Positions 7,777 to 17,549 of a stretch of DNA of 34,443 nucleotides are shown here, piece after piece. Location: assembly GCF_947258935.1 (NCBI RefSeq), contig NZ_CAMYKH010000016.1:4780-39222 (forward strand), read 5' to 3'. How positions within the stretch are numbered: the stretch's first letter is position 1; each line of letters begins with the position of its first letter. The notes below the pieces were generated by a model. It was not told the DNA's origin, did no database searches, and saw only the letters and a list, made by a program, of their open reading frames with translations. Position numbers and translations under genes: made by a program. Origin of the DNA: an uncultured Muriicola sp. Lineage in GTDB: Bacteria; Bacteroidota; Bacteroidia; Flavobacteriales; Flavobacteriaceae.

Positions 7777-8631
7777 ATGAAATTAAAGATAGCCATACAG
7801 AAATCAGGTCGACTGAATGAAGATTCTCTCAATATTCTTAAAGACTGTGGTATCTCGATCGATAATGGCAAAGATCAGTTAAAAGCCTCAGCGCGTAATT
7901 TCCCTATGGAGGTATTCTATCTCAGGAATGGAGATATACCCCAATACCTCCGAGATGGTGTGGTAGATATTGCCATTATTGGAGAGAATGTATTGGTTGA
8001 AAAGGGCGAAACAATAGAGGTAGCTGAGAAATTAGGATTCTCCAAATGCAGGGTTTCTATAGCAGTTCCTAAATCCATAAAGTATAGTTCTATTGAGGAC
8101 CTTCAGGGGAAGCGTATAGCAACATCATATCCCAATACAGTAGAGAAGTATCTCAAGAGCAAAGGGATCATAGCAGAGATGCACGTCATCAATGGTTCTG
8201 TTGAGATAGCGCCAAACATAGGCTTAGCCGATGCTATTTGTGATATTGTTTCTAGTGGAAGCACGCTCTTTAAAAATAATTTAAAAGAGGTGGAGAAGAT
8301 TCTGACCAGTGAGGCAGTATTGGCAGTATCCCCTGAAATAGGCAAGGCGCAAAAGGAGATCCTGGGCAAACTACAATTCAGAATACGGTCTGTTCTGGCT
8401 GCGAGACAATCCAAGTATGTGTTGATGAATGTACCTAATGACAGGCTCGATACTATTTTAGAGTTATTACCTGGGATGAGGAGTCCAACCGTGCTGCCTC
8501 TGGCAGAAGAAGGGTGGAGTTCCGTGCACACGGTCATCAACAAAGATACCTTCTGGGAGGTCATAGATGAATTAAGACAGGCAGGTGCCGAAGGAATTTT
8601 GGTATGCCCTATTGAAAAAATGCTAATCTAA
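7777..8631 (+). CDS. hisG: ATP phosphoribosyltransferase, long form
   Basis: HisG condenses ATP with PRPP in the first committed step of histidine synthesis. At 284 aa it is the long form (HisG-L), with two periplasmic-binding-protein-like catalytic domains and a C-terminal ACT-like regulatory domain (~210-284), so it should not need HisZ and should be feedback-inhibited by histidine. Motifs include the start KIAIQKSGRLNEDS, the RDGVVDIAIIGENVL segment, and the PRPP loop DAICDIVSSGSTL. It is the first structural gene after the attenuator; hisD begins 7 nt after its stop. Confidence 0.97.
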   Translation: MKLKIAIQKSGRLNEDSLNILKDCGISIDNGKDQLKASARNFPMEVFYLRNGDIPQYLRDGVVDIAIIGENVLVEKGETIEVAEKLGFSKCRVSIAVPKSIKYSSIEDLQGKRIATSYPNTVEKYLKSKGIIAEMHVINGSVEIAPNIGLADAICDIVSSGSTLFKNNLKEVEKILTSEAVLAVSPEIGKAQKEILGKLQFRIRSVLAARQSKYVLMNVPNDRLDTILELLPGMRSPTVLPLAEEGWSSVHTVINKDTFWEVIDELRQAGAEGILVCPIEKMLI

Positions 8632-8638
8632 GTTCCCC

Positions 8639-9934
8639 ATGAAGAAGATATACGATCCGAAACGAAATGAATGGGAAGGGCTGCTTTCCAGACCAACACA
8701 AAAGGTTGGCGATATTGAGGAAACTGTAAATACCATTTTCAAGGCTGTACAGGATGAAGGGGACGAGGCTTTGAGATCGTATACTCAAAAGTTCGATGGA
8801 GTAGCAGTGAAAGATATACAAGTAGCAGAGAACGCGCTTAATAAGGCTGAGGCATCCCTTTCGGAGCCTTTAAAGAAGGCAATTCAAAAAGCGCACAAGA
8901 ACATTAAACGCTTTCATAAAGCTCAGGAAACGCCTACTGTAAGGGTGGAAACATCACCAGGTGTGGAATGCTGGCAGGAAAAACGACCTATCCAAAAAGT
9001 CGGGCTCTATATTCCGGGAGGTACGGCACCATTGTTCTCTACAGTATTAATGTTAGCAATTCCTGCCAAAGTAGCGGGCTGCGATGAAATAATACTCTGT
9101 TCTCCTCCAGATAAGAATGGAGAGTTGCCACCAGCTGTGCTTTACACAGCTAATTTGTGTGGAATAACCAAGGTTTTTAAAGTAGGAGGCATCCAGGCCA
9201 TAGCTGCCCTAACATTTGGGACTCAGAGCGTACCGAAAGTATTTAAGATCTTTGGCCCTGGAAATCAATATGTTACTGTAGCCAAGCAGTTGGCAACTAA
9301 GTATGGCATTTCAATTGACATGCCTGCAGGTCCCAGTGAGTTACTGGTGATGGCTGATGATACAGCAGAGCCAGGTTTTGTTGCATCCGATCTATTGAGT
9401 CAGGCCGAACACGGCACTGACAGTCAGGTGATCCTCGTATCTACCTCAAAAAAAATGTTGGAAGAAGTAGAGAAAGAAGTAGAATTACAACTAGAGAAAC
9501 TTCCAAGAAAAGAGATTGCACGTAAAGCGATCGCAAATAGCAAACTTATCTTTGTTTCAAAAGATGCGGAAGCTGTAGCATTAATAAATGAATATGGCCC
9601 CGAGCATTATATTCTCTGTGTGAAAAATGAACAGTTTTATTTGGATAATATTGCCAATGCAGGTTCGGTCTTTATTGGGAACTACACTCCGGAAAGTGCG
9701 GGTGATTACGCTTCCGGAACTAATCACACCTTACCCACCAATGGATATGCAAAACAGTACAGTGGTGTAAATCTGGACAGCTTTATGAAAAGTATCACCT
9801 TTCAAAAAATATCTGAAAAAGGGATACTTTCTTTAGGCGAAACCATAGAAATAATGGCAGAAGCAGAAGGATTAGAAGCACATAAAAATGCCGTTACACT
9901 TCGTTTGAACAAAATAAAGGAAACAGTAAACTAA
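8639..9934 (+). CDS. hisD: Histidinol dehydrogenase
   Basis: A zinc- and NAD-dependent enzyme that oxidises histidinol to histidine in two steps, ending the pathway. The 431 aa length is standard. Recognisable motifs are VGLYIPGGTAPLFSTVLM, GGIQAIAALTFGT, FGPGNQYVTVAK, the Gln-His pair in SQAEHGTDSQVIL, the catalytic Glu-His of EYGPEHY, and the zinc-ligand region ASGTNHTLPT. It is second in the operon, with hisC 12 nt downstream. Confidence 0.97.
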   Translation: MKKIYDPKRNEWEGLLSRPTQKVGDIEETVNTIFKAVQDEGDEALRSYTQKFDGVAVKDIQVAENALNKAEASLSEPLKKAIQKAHKNIKRFHKAQETPTVRVETSPGVECWQEKRPIQKVGLYIPGGTAPLFSTVLMLAIPAKVAGCDEIILCSPPDKNGELPPAVLYTANLCGITKVFKVGGIQAIAALTFGTQSVPKVFKIFGPGNQYVTVAKQLATKYGISIDMPAGPSELLVMADDTAEPGFVASDLLSQAEHGTDSQVILVSTSKKMLEEVEKEVELQLEKLPRKEIARKAIANSKLIFVSKDAEAVALINEYGPEHYILCVKNEQFYLDNIANAGSVFIGNYTPESAGDYASGTNHTLPTNGYAKQYSGVNLDSFMKSITFQKISEKGILSLGETIEIMAEAEGLEAHKNAVTLRLNKIKETVN

Positions 9935-9946
9935 TTCGTTGAACCC

Positions 9947-11011
9947 ATGAGTGTGGAGAAGAAATCCATGAGTTTTAATTTGAATCAGCTGGTTCGGGAG
10001 AATGTAAAGTCCATGACACCTTATTCTTCAGCAAGGGATGATTACGTTTCAGATGGCTCTGAAAAGATATTTTTGGACGCCAATGAAAATCCAAATGAAA
10101 ATGGTGTTAATCGTTATCCTGATCCTCAACAACGATCCCTGAAAGCAACATTGGCAACTATCAAAGGGGTTCAGCAAGACTGTATTTTACTTGGAAACGG
10201 TAGTGACGAAGTACTCGATCTTCTTTTCCGTGCTTTTTGTGAACCATCAAAGGACAATGTCATTACAGTACCCCCTACCTACGGTATGTACAGTGTGCTG
10301 GCATCGCTTAATAATATTGAGAACAGGAAGGTATTATTAACTCCTTCCTTTGCATTAAATGTAAAAGCGGTGCTTGATGCAATAGATGCCAACACCAAAA
10401 TAATCTTGCTGTGTTCGCCTAACAATCCAACCGGGAATTGTATTCCTAAAGATCAAATCAAAGAATTATTAGATCATTTTCATGGTCTGGTAGTTATAGA
10501 TGAGGCATATATAGATTTCTCAACAGAAGAAAGCTGGTTAGGTGAACTATCGAATTATAAAAACCTGGTAATTACTCAAACTTTGTCTAAAGCCTATGGG
10601 ATGGCTGCAATACGATTGGGGTCTTGTTTTGCATCTAAAGAGATCATACAAATCTTAAATAAGATAAAGCCACCATATAATGTAAATGAACTCACTCAAA
10701 TTAAAGCAAAGGAAAGGCTGCAGCGGAAAAATGAAGTGGCGCAGGAGGTTGCTACTATTATCGAAGAACGAAAAAAATTGGAAATAGCCCTAAAAACTAT
10801 TCCCTTAGTGCAACACATATATCCCAGTGAGGCCAATTTCCTTTTGATTGTAGTGGACGATGCAAATAGCCGGTATAAGCAATTATTAGACAAAGGCATT
10901 ATAGTTAGAAACCGTTCAGAACAACCACTTTGCCAGAACACCCTGCGTTTTACTGTGGGTACTCCGGCTGAAAATAGCAGTTTGATAAAAGCGCTAAAAG
11001 AATTAATATGA
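9947..11011 (+). CDS. hisC: Histidinol-phosphate aminotransferase
   Basis: A PLP-dependent fold-type I aminotransferase that converts imidazole-acetol phosphate to histidinol phosphate. It has 354 aa from ATG 9947; ATG 9968 ([13 protein letters not shown]) is an equally good start by family N-termini and would remove seven residues. Motifs are [40 protein letters not shown] and the PLP lysine Lys215 in [14 protein letters not shown]. The 3' end overlaps hisB by 4 nt (ATGA), implying translational coupling. Confidence 0.96.
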   Translation: MSVEKKSMSFNLNQLVRENVKSMTPYSSARDDYVSDGSEKIFLDANENPNENGVNRYPDPQQRSLKATLATIKGVQQDCILLGNGSDEVLDLLFRAFCEPSKDNVITVPPTYGMYSVLASLNNIENRKVLLTPSFALNVKAVLDAIDANTKIILLCSPNNPTGNCIPKDQIKELLDHFHGLVVIDEAYIDFSTEESWLGELSNYKNLVITQTLSKAYGMAAIRLGSCFASKEIIQILNKIKPPYNVNELTQIKAKERLQRKNEVAQEVATIIEERKKLEIALKTIPLVQHIYPSEANFLLIVVDDANSRYKQLLDKGIIVRNRSEQPLCQNTLRFTVGTPAENSSLIKALKELI

Positions 11012-12156
11012 AAACAGGTCAGAAAAAAAAGGTATTATTTATAGACCGGGATGGGACTCTTATAAAAGAGCCAGCCGATGAACAGATAGACTCCTTCGAA
11101 AAACTAATTTTTTATCCGGGTATATTTACTTTTCTGGGTAAAATAGCCAAAGAACTTTCCTATGAATTGGTAATGGTCACAAATCAGGATGGCTTAGGTA
11201 CTGAGTCATATCCCGAAGACACTTTTTGGCCGGTACACGATTTTATAATGAATACCATGGAACAAGAAGGGATCGTATTTGAAAAGGTATTGATAGACAA
11301 AACGTATCCTCATGAAAATGCTGAGACGCGTAAGCCGGCTACCGGACTATTAACCGACTATTTTTCCGAAGAGTACGATCTGCTTAACTCCTATGTGATA
11401 GGCGATAGGCTAACAGATATGGAATTGGCGAAAAACATGGGAACCAAAGGTATTTTTATTCAAAATAATTTAGACCTGGGCAGCGATGAAGTCACTATTG
11501 ATCAAAAAGAAGTCAGATCATACATTGCATTAGAAACTGATTCTTGGGAAGCAATATATAAATATCTATTAAGCGAAAATAGAATAGCCTCCCATGCGCG
11601 TAAAACCAAAGAAACCCAGATTGCCATTCAATTAAATTTGGATGGGACCGGGAGTTCAAATATATCAACCGGACTTGCCTTTTTCGATCATATGCTCGAT
11701 CAACTGGCCCGTCATGGACAAATAGATTTAGATATTAAGGTTGCAGGAGATCTGGAAGTAGATGAACACCATACTATTGAAGATACGGCTATAGCCCTGG
11801 GAGAGGTCTTTTACGAAGCCCTTGGCTCTAAAATGGGAATTGAACGCTATGGCTTTTGTCTCCCTATGGACGATTGTCTGGCACAAGTCGCCATTGATTT
11901 TGGAGGCCGAAATTGGTTAGTTTGGGAGGCAGATTTTAAGCGAGAAAAAATAGGAGATATGCCTACTGAAATGTTCTATCATTTCTTTAAATCTTTTACA
12001 GATGGCGCCAAGGCAAATCTCAACATAAAAGCGGAAGGAACCAATGAGCACCATAAGATAGAAGCTATTTTTAAAGCTTTTGCCAAGGCGATAAAAATGG
12101 CTGTAAAACGAGATCAGGAAAAGATGATCTTGCCTTCTACCAAAGGCATGTTATAA
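11008..12156 (+). CDS. hisB: Bifunctional histidinol-phosphatase / imidazoleglycerol-phosphate dehydratase
   Basis: The N-terminal HAD-type phosphatase (about residues 1-175) carries the nucleophile motif FIDRDGTL (Asp13, Asp15) and a later [14 protein letters not shown]. The C-terminal dehydratase (~190-382) has the Mn-binding motifs [28 protein letters not shown] and [13 protein letters not shown]. The two activities catalyse steps 8 and 6 of the histidine pathway. Fused HisB is known from enterobacteria and many Bacteroidota; 382 aa is slightly longer than the E. coli protein (~355). It overlaps hisC by 4 nt and precedes hisH by 9 nt. Confidence 0.97.
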   Translation: MKTGQKKKVLFIDRDGTLIKEPADEQIDSFEKLIFYPGIFTFLGKIAKELSYELVMVTNQDGLGTESYPEDTFWPVHDFIMNTMEQEGIVFEKVLIDKTYPHENAETRKPATGLLTDYFSEEYDLLNSYVIGDRLTDMELAKNMGTKGIFIQNNLDLGSDEVTIDQKEVRSYIALETDSWEAIYKYLLSENRIASHARKTKETQIAIQLNLDGTGSSNISTGLAFFDHMLDQLARHGQIDLDIKVAGDLEVDEHHTIEDTAIALGEVFYEALGSKMGIERYGFCLPMDDCLAQVAIDFGGRNWLVWEADFKREKIGDMPTEMFYHFFKSFTDGAKANLNIKAEGTNEHHKIEAIFKAFAKAIKMAVKRDQEKMILPSTKGML

Positions 12157-12165
12157 GAGGGTAGT

Positions 12166-12747
12166 ATGAAGATAGTGATCATTGACTATGGGGCAGGTAA
12201 CATACAAAGTATACAATTTGCTTTGCAACGTCTTGGCTATACAGCTATTTTAAGCAGTGATAAAAATATCATTGAACAGGCAGACAAAGTAATATTTCCG
12301 GGTGTTGGAGAAGCAAGTAGCGCCATGACCAAATTAAAGGAAAGTGGTTTAGATACAGTAATACCCGGGCTCAAACAGCCGGTATTGGGGATTTGTCTGG
12401 GAATGCAACTGATGTGCCGGTATTCTGAAGAAGGTGACACCTCTGGCTTAGGGATATTTGATGTGGATGTGGTAAAGTTTTCGAATAAAGTAAAAGTGCC
12501 TCAAATAGGCTGGAATCAGATCACTGACCTAAAAACGCCGCTTTTTAAAGATGTTGAGGAGAAGGAATATATTTATTTGGTCCATAGTTATTATGCGCCG
12601 TTGTGCGAAGAGACCATTGCGATTTCTGACTATGAACTTTTGTACAGCAGTGCCATGTGCAAAGATAATTTCTGGGGAGTACAGTTCCATCCGGAAAAAA
12701 GCAGCGAGGTAGGGGAACGTATCCTTAAGAATTTTGTAACCCTTTAA
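12166..12747 (+). CDS. hisH: Imidazole glycerol phosphate synthase, glutaminase subunit
   Basis: A class I glutamine amidotransferase that supplies ammonia to HisF. The 193 aa length is typical. The nucleophile Cys77 lies in VLGICLGMQLM, with His175 and Glu177 in VQFHPEKSSE completing the triad. The start IVIIDYGAGNIQS and the oxyanion segment FPGVGEASSAM are characteristic. It must partner HisF, encoded 1.3 kb downstream in the same operon. Confidence 0.97.
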   Translation: MKIVIIDYGAGNIQSIQFALQRLGYTAILSSDKNIIEQADKVIFPGVGEASSAMTKLKESGLDTVIPGLKQPVLGICLGMQLMCRYSEEGDTSGLGIFDVDVVKFSNKVKVPQIGWNQITDLKTPLFKDVEEKEYIYLVHSYYAPLCEETIAISDYELLYSSAMCKDNFWGVQFHPEKSSEVGERILKNFVTL

Positions 12748-12766
12748 TTCCTAGAAGAAACTAATA

Positions 12767-13540
12767 ATGAGAATTATTCCAGCAATAGATATTATAGAAG
12801 GAAGTTGCGTCCGACTTTCCAAGGGAGACTATTCCACAAAGAAGGTTTACAATGAAGACCCCCTGGAAGTCGCCAAAACATTTGAGGCACATGGTATTCA
12901 GCACTTACATTTGGTAGATCTCGATGGTGCCAAGTCTAAGCATATTGTTAATTACAAGGTCTTAGAACAAATTGCCTCCAGGACATCTTTAAAGATCGAT
13001 TTTGGCGGGGGTCTCAAATCAGACGAAGATCTCCGCATTGCCTTTAACTCTGGGGCAGATCAAATTACAGGAGGAAGCATAGCGGTAAAGGACAGTGAAA
13101 CCTTCCTTAGTTGGTTATCTCGTTTTGGTGCTGAGAAGATAATTTTAGGAGCCGATGCTATGGATGAAAAGATAGCCGTTTCCGGATGGCAGGAGTCCTC
13201 CACTGAAGAATTGATTCCGTTTATTCAACGTTATCAGAAAAAAGGAATTCAGTATGTTATTTGTACAGATATTAGTAAAGACGGAATGCTGGAAGGCCCT
13301 TCCCTGGTTCTTTACAAAAAGATCTTACAAAAAACAGCGCAAACTAAGACCGCTGTAGGCCTGAGTGGTGTGGCAGATGAGGATCCAGGGATAAAGCTAA
13401 TTGCCAGCGGGGGAATTGCAAAATATGAAGATCTGCATGCTTTGAGGGACCTGGGATGCGAGGGAGCCATAATTGGCAAGGCTATTTATGAGCACAGAAT
13501 TAGTTTGAAACAATTGGAAGAGTTTATTTTGAGATCATGA
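12767..13540 (+). CDS. hisA: ProFAR isomerase HisA, with an unusual internal insertion
   Basis: HisA is a TIM-barrel isomerase that opens the ribose of ProFAR by an Amadori rearrangement. Catalytic residues are visible as Asp8 in IPAIDII and Asp130 in LGADAMD; phosphate-binding motifs are FGGGLKS and [12 protein letters not shown]. At 257 aa it is about 10-15 residues longer than usual. The excess falls at ~190-206 ([15 protein letters not shown]), between barrel elements 6 and 7, where family members normally have a short turn before IKLIASGG. The insertion keeps frame and the barrel motifs are intact, so the enzyme is probably active. It overlaps the DinB-like gene by 4 nt. Confidence 0.95.
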   Translation: MRIIPAIDIIEGSCVRLSKGDYSTKKVYNEDPLEVAKTFEAHGIQHLHLVDLDGAKSKHIVNYKVLEQIASRTSLKIDFGGGLKSDEDLRIAFNSGADQITGGSIAVKDSETFLSWLSRFGAEKIILGADAMDEKIAVSGWQESSTEELIPFIQRYQKKGIQYVICTDISKDGMLEGPSLVLYKKILQKTAQTKTAVGLSGVADEDPGIKLIASGGIAKYEDLHALRDLGCEGAIIGKAIYEHRISLKQLEEFILRS

Positions 13541-14058
13541 AAGACAAGAGATCAGACCTGGCCATAGACATTGTAGAGAACGCCATTTTCAGAATGGAAG
13601 AAAGCCTACGCATGATCTCTAAATCAACGGCCCTCTTGTCAACCGAGGAACTATGGAAAAAACCAAATAGGGCCTCCAATAGCGTAGGAAATATTATTAT
13701 TCATCTCAAAGGAAATATCACACAATATATCCTCGCCGGTTTGGGAGGACAAGAAGATAGACGGCAACGCGATTTGGAATTCTCTGTAACGCATAGTTAT
13801 AGTGCAAAAGAACTTAACCATATGTTGCAGGAACTTATGGAGGAGGTTAAAACCGTGCTATATGGATTAAAGGATAAAGAATTGATCAAATCCCATTCCG
13901 TCCAGGGATTTAAACTAAGTGGACAGGGCATTGTGCTACATGTAGTTGAACACTTGTCTTACCATACAGGTCAGATCGCGTTTTGGACTAAGATTTTAAA
14001 GAATAAAGATCTTGGCTTTTATGAGGGCTTCGATCTAAATACTAAAAACGATAAATAA
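13537..14058 (+). CDS. DinB/DUF1572-like putative metal-binding four-helix protein within the his operon
   Basis: A 173 aa protein, predicted mostly helical, with the histidines expected for the DinB/YfiT-like metal site: His56 in IIIHLKGN and the pair His139/His143 in [13 protein letters not shown]. DinB-like proteins bind divalent metal; some are thiol-dependent S-transferases and many have no known role. The gene overlaps hisA by 4 nt and its stop is immediately followed by the hisF ATG (no spacer), so it is made together with the histidine enzymes and is under the same attenuator. Nothing in the histidine pathway requires it. A role in thiol chemistry or metabolite repair is speculation. 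Confidence 0.8.
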   Translation: MKDKRSDLAIDIVENAIFRMEESLRMISKSTALLSTEELWKKPNRASNSVGNIIIHLKGNITQYILAGLGGQEDRRQRDLEFSVTHSYSAKELNHMLQELMEEVKTVLYGLKDKELIKSHSVQGFKLSGQGIVLHVVEHLSYHTGQIAFWTKILKNKDLGFYEGFDLNTKNDK

Positions 14059-14814
14059 ATGCTGACCAAAAGGATCATTCCTTGTCTGGATATTAAGAAT
14101 GGGCGCACCGTAAAAGGTATAAACTTCGTAGATCTTCGCGATGCAGGGGACCCTGTAGAGTTGGCGCAGCGATATGCCAAAGAAGGTGCGGATGAATTGG
14201 TCTTTCTTGATATCTCAGCTACTGAAGAAGAACGTAAGACCCTGGCTGATTTGGTAAAAAGGGTCGCTGAAAAGGTAAATATTCCCTTTACAGTGGGTGG
14301 CGGTATCTCTTCAGTTGAAGATGTTAGTGTTCTGTTATACAATGGGGCAGATAAAATATCTATAAATTCATCAGCTGTTAAGAATCCAGATCTGATCAAT
14401 CAATTGGTTGCAAAATTTGGTTCACAATGTATTGTGGTCGCCATTGATGCTAAAAGGATTAATAACACCTGGAAAGTACATTTAGTTGGTGGAAAGGTGC
14501 CAACAGAAATTGATCTTTTCGATTGGGCCAAGGAAGTAGAGGATAGGGGAGCAGGAGAGATTCTCTTTACTTCCATGGACCATGATGGAACCAAGAATGG
14601 TTTTGCCAATGAGGCACTTGCACAATTATCTGAGACCTTAAACATTCCCATCATTGCTTCTGGCGGGGCAGGGAATATGGATCATTTCGCCGATACCTTT
14701 TCAAAAGGGAAGGCAGATGCTGCTTTGGCTGCCAGTGTTTTCCATTTTAAAGAAATAGAGATCAGGGACCTAAAGAATTACCTGCTTGAACGGAACATCC
14801 CTATGCGGTTATAA
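14059..14814 (+). CDS. hisF: Imidazole glycerol phosphate synthase, cyclase subunit
   Basis: HisF uses ammonia from HisH to form imidazole glycerol phosphate and AICAR, the latter feeding purine synthesis. The 251 aa TIM barrel has the catalytic Asp11 ([14 protein letters not shown]) and Asp130 (VVAIDAKR), plus the phosphate motifs [11 protein letters not shown] and [11 protein letters not shown]. Its ATG directly follows the stop of the DinB-like gene. hisIE follows after 29 nt. Confidence 0.97.
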   Translation: MLTKRIIPCLDIKNGRTVKGINFVDLRDAGDPVELAQRYAKEGADELVFLDISATEEERKTLADLVKRVAEKVNIPFTVGGGISSVEDVSVLLYNGADKISINSSAVKNPDLINQLVAKFGSQCIVVAIDAKRINNTWKVHLVGGKVPTEIDLFDWAKEVEDRGAGEILFTSMDHDGTKNGFANEALAQLSETLNIPIIASGGAGNMDHFADTFSKGKADAALAASVFHFKEIEIRDLKNYLLERNIPMRL

Positions 14815-14843
14815 AAACTTATAAGGACACTAAAAAACCTAAA

Positions 14844-15440
14844 ATGAAAGTAGATTTTAATAAAAATAAAGATGGCCTTGTACCTGCCATCATTCAGGAT
14901 GCCAGCACAAAAAATGTACTTATGTTAGGCTATATGAATCAGGAAGCTCTCGATAAAACCCTGAATACAGGGAAAGTTACCTTTTACAGCAGGACAAAAA
15001 AGCGGCTTTGGACAAAAGGAGAAGAAAGTGGTCATTTTCTTGCTGTTAAGGAAATATCTGAAGATTGCGATCAGGATACCTTACTTATATCTGCAACACC
15101 TAACGGCCCTATCTGCCATAAAGGATCAGACACCTGCTGGAATAAAGAGAACAGGGCATCTTATGGCTTTCTGACAAAGCTGGAAGCTATTATTGCTGAT
15201 AGACAAAACAATTCTACCCCTGAAAAAAGTTATGTGGCCTCACTTTTTGAAAAGGGGATCAATAAAATTGCCCAGAAAGTAGGAGAGGAGGCAGTGGAAG
15301 TTGTTATTGAAGCCAAAGATTCTGATGAAGAACGCTTCCTCAATGAAGGAGCCGACCTGCTTTTTCATTATCTGATCTTATTGCGAGCCAAAGGAGTTGG
15401 TCTGGAAGACGTAGTAAAAGTTTTGGAGCAGCGACAATGA
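14844..15440 (+). CDS. hisIE: Bifunctional PRA-CH cyclohydrolase / PRA-PH pyrophosphatase
   Basis: This fusion catalyses steps 2 and 3 of histidine synthesis. The N-terminal HisI part (1-~105) has MLGYMNQEALDKT, FYSRTKKRLWTKGEESGH and the metal-ligand segments EDCDQD and CHKGSDTCW. The C-terminal HisE part (~110-198) has SYVASLFEKGINKIAQKVGEE and ADLLFHYLILL, a MazG-like helical fold. The 198 aa length is standard for the fusion. It is the last his gene and faces the convergent DUF1853-like gene 35 nt away; I see no clear intrinsic terminator between them. Confidence 0.97.
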   Translation: MKVDFNKNKDGLVPAIIQDASTKNVLMLGYMNQEALDKTLNTGKVTFYSRTKKRLWTKGEESGHFLAVKEISEDCDQDTLLISATPNGPICHKGSDTCWNKENRASYGFLTKLEAIIADRQNNSTPEKSYVASLFEKGINKIAQKVGEEAVEVVIEAKDSDEERFLNEGADLLFHYLILLRAKGVGLEDVVKVLEQRQ

Positions 15441-15475
15441 TCATAAATCTGGTCTACTGAGAAATATACCATTGG

Positions 15476-16291
15476 CTACCACCAAACAACAAAGAATTTT
15501 TCAACAACCGATTCTTCTTTTTTCATCCAAATCAAGGGTGATCGCTTTTTGAACATGAGAATATTTAGTTCTAGTAACAGTTCATAATGAGACATCCAAG
15601 AGCCTTTATCATAAGGACTTACGGTCCATTCATCTTTTGTAGGCAAATAGTATTCATATGCTTGGAATTTTGAGGTAGTAACGGCCTCAAAAGGTAGCCA
15701 AAACCCGGCAACACAATGCTTGTTAAAGGGTTTAATAACCACCTCAGAATGTTGATATGGCACAAATAATTGCGCTTTAAAACAAACTTCTTGGGTAAGG
15801 TCTTCAGATTTTACATCTAGCAATGCTAGTTGTTCTTTTCCTTCCTCTAAAAAAGGCATATGGAACTGCGTATTTTTAAGTTTCTCTAACTTGGAATAGA
15901 ATGTGTCCTTCTTGTTGGGACCTATGAGTTGATATATTGGTTCACCAAGTGTTGTATCTATTAAATAAAATTTATAGGTCAATTCTAAATGAAGTACTCT
16001 CCCATCTCTCTTGTTTTTTAATAGGAAATCGATTTCCCCTAAGGTCCTGTTGTCTCTTTTTACGGCTACATTATGTGCGATGAGTTCGTAGATGACCTGA
16101 CCTTGCAGACAAATCTTGAAAAGATGTTCCATTTTATGACCCAATCGCATGTTGGCAGGGACCTTACTATCATCTACGGCCACATAATCGATATTAGGAA
16201 ACACAAACTGTTCTATTCCAAATTGCCTGTCTAGCCAAAGCGGAGGGGTTTTGATAAAAGCTTTTAAAAATTTAGATGTAAGAGTTACCAT
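15476..16291 (-). CDS. DUF1853-like protein, possible PD-(D/E)XK nuclease fold
   Basis: A protein of about 271 aa, or 288 aa if the upstream ATG at 16342 is used. I prefer the ATG at 16291 because the extra 17 residues are hydrophobic and not family-like, and because it leaves ~77 nt for promoters of the two divergent genes. Near-identical matches to the -7 consensus exist for either start, so this is not settled. The segment GEIDFLLKNKRDGRVLHLELTYKFYL has the Asp...Glu...Lys pattern of PD-(D/E)XK-type folds, which fits my recollection of DUF1853. No biochemical role is known to me. It is divergent from the VWA/AAA+ pair. Confidence 0.7.
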   Translation of the reverse strand: MVTLTSKFLKAFIKTPPLWLDRQFGIEQFVFPNIDYVAVDDSKVPANMRLGHKMEHLFKICLQGQVIYELIAHNVAVKRDNRTLGEIDFLLKNKRDGRVLHLELTYKFYLIDTTLGEPIYQLIGPNKKDTFYSKLEKLKNTQFHMPFLEEGKEQLALLDVKSEDLTQEVCFKAQLFVPYQHSEVVIKPFNKHCVAGFWLPFEAVTTSKFQAYEYYLPTKDEWTVSPYDKGSWMSHYELLLELNILMFKKRSPLIWMKKEESVVEKFFVVWW

Positions 16292-16368
16292 TGAAACGAA
16301 AATAGACCAAACCGTTAAGGTTTCTATAAAAGATCTGGGCATTTTGTGAAATGTAGTATTTTTATAGG

Positions 16369-17514
16369 ATGGCTAAGATTACAAGAACAGGTTTCAGATT
16401 CACTACATATAATGCTCCGGATCAAACCCCGTTTGAAAAACTTTTTGAGATTTTTCAAGAGCTAATTACTCATACCTCCGGTGATGTAGATGAAGCCCTG
16501 GACTGGCTTCGAGAACTAGACAAGGAATACGATCTTACGGATGAGGACTATACCATAGACGACTTTATAGAAGATCTAAAGGCCAAGGGGTATTTACGGG
16601 AGGAAATTGAACAAGGAGAAGGTGGAGATGGAAAAGGGAATCCCGGAGAAGGATCTTTGTCTATAACCGCTAAAATGGAACGCATAATTAGACAGCGGGC
16701 CCTAGATCAGATCTTTGGTAAGATAAAACGAAGTGGTTCAGGGAACCATAGAACTGGTAAAGCCGGAATAGGAGATGAACATACGGGCGATTTCAGGGAA
16801 TATCACTACGGAGATTCACTAGATAGGATCTCCATGACTGAGAGCTTAAAGAATGCACAGATAAATCATGGTCTGGATGGATTCTCTCTAACTGAAGATG
16901 ACCTGGTTATTGAAGATACTCACCATAAGGCTCAAATGAGTACCGTTTTAATGATAGACATTAGCCATAGCATGATCTTGTATGGGGAAGACAGAATTAC
17001 ACCTGCTAAAAAGGTGGCCATGGCACTGGCAGAGTTGATCACTACCAGATATCCAAAAGACACGCTGGACATTCTTGTTTTTGGGAACGATGCCTGGCCA
17101 ATTCCTATTAAAGATCTTCCATACCTGAAAGTTGGGCCTTACCATACGAATACCGTAGCCGGTTTGCAATTGGCAATGGATATGCTGCGAAGAAAAAAGA
17201 ATACCAACAAACAGATCTTCATGATCACTGATGGAAAGCCAAGTTGTTTGCGATTGCCAGATGGTACTTATTATAAAAATAGTGTGGGACTAGACGATTT
17301 AATTGTTGAGAAGTGCTACAATATGGCCAGGCAAGCACGTAAGCTGCATATCCCTATAACGACCTTTATGATTGCCCAGGACCCATATTTAATGCAGTTT
17401 GTAAGGCATTTCACCGAAGCGAACAAGGGGAAGGCACTGTTCACGGGCATACAAGGTTTGGGGGAAATGATCTTTGAGGATTATGAACAGAACAGAAGAA
17501 AGAGATTAAAATAA
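16369..17514 (+). CDS. CoxE-like VWA domain protein
   Basis: A 381 aa soluble protein. An acidic N-terminal helical region (~20-100) is followed by a glycine-rich linker (GEGGDGKGNPGEG), a basic segment (~103-135) and a C-terminal VWA domain (~190-375). The MIDAS motif is intact: Asp197, Ser199 and Ser201 in IDISHSM, with a later Thr/Asp-Gly in MITDGKPS. No signal peptide or membrane segment is present. Such VWA proteins typically work with a MoxR-type AAA+ ATPase as a chaperone or metal-insertion complex, and exactly such an ATPase follows after 35 nt. The client of the pair is unknown. Confidence 0.85.
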   Translation: MAKITRTGFRFTTYNAPDQTPFEKLFEIFQELITHTSGDVDEALDWLRELDKEYDLTDEDYTIDDFIEDLKAKGYLREEIEQGEGGDGKGNPGEGSLSITAKMERIIRQRALDQIFGKIKRSGSGNHRTGKAGIGDEHTGDFREYHYGDSLDRISMTESLKNAQINHGLDGFSLTEDDLVIEDTHHKAQMSTVLMIDISHSMILYGEDRITPAKKVAMALAELITTRYPKDTLDILVFGNDAWPIPIKDLPYLKVGPYHTNTVAGLQLAMDMLRRKKNTNKQIFMITDGKPSCLRLPDGTYYKNSVGLDDLIVEKCYNMARQARKLHIPITTFMIAQDPYLMQFVRHFTEANKGKALFTGIQGLGEMIFEDYEQNRRKRLK

Positions 17515-17549
17515 TAATTGCTAAAGAATAAAGAAAACATCCATTGCAC

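Noticed and set aside
8103-8564. 153-aa minus-strand frame inside hisG
   Set aside because: Antisense shadow of a clearly coding gene with no recognisable motif.
17544-17549. TTG start for the AAA+ ATPase
   Set aside because: An ATG two codons later gives a normal start; nothing supports the TTG.
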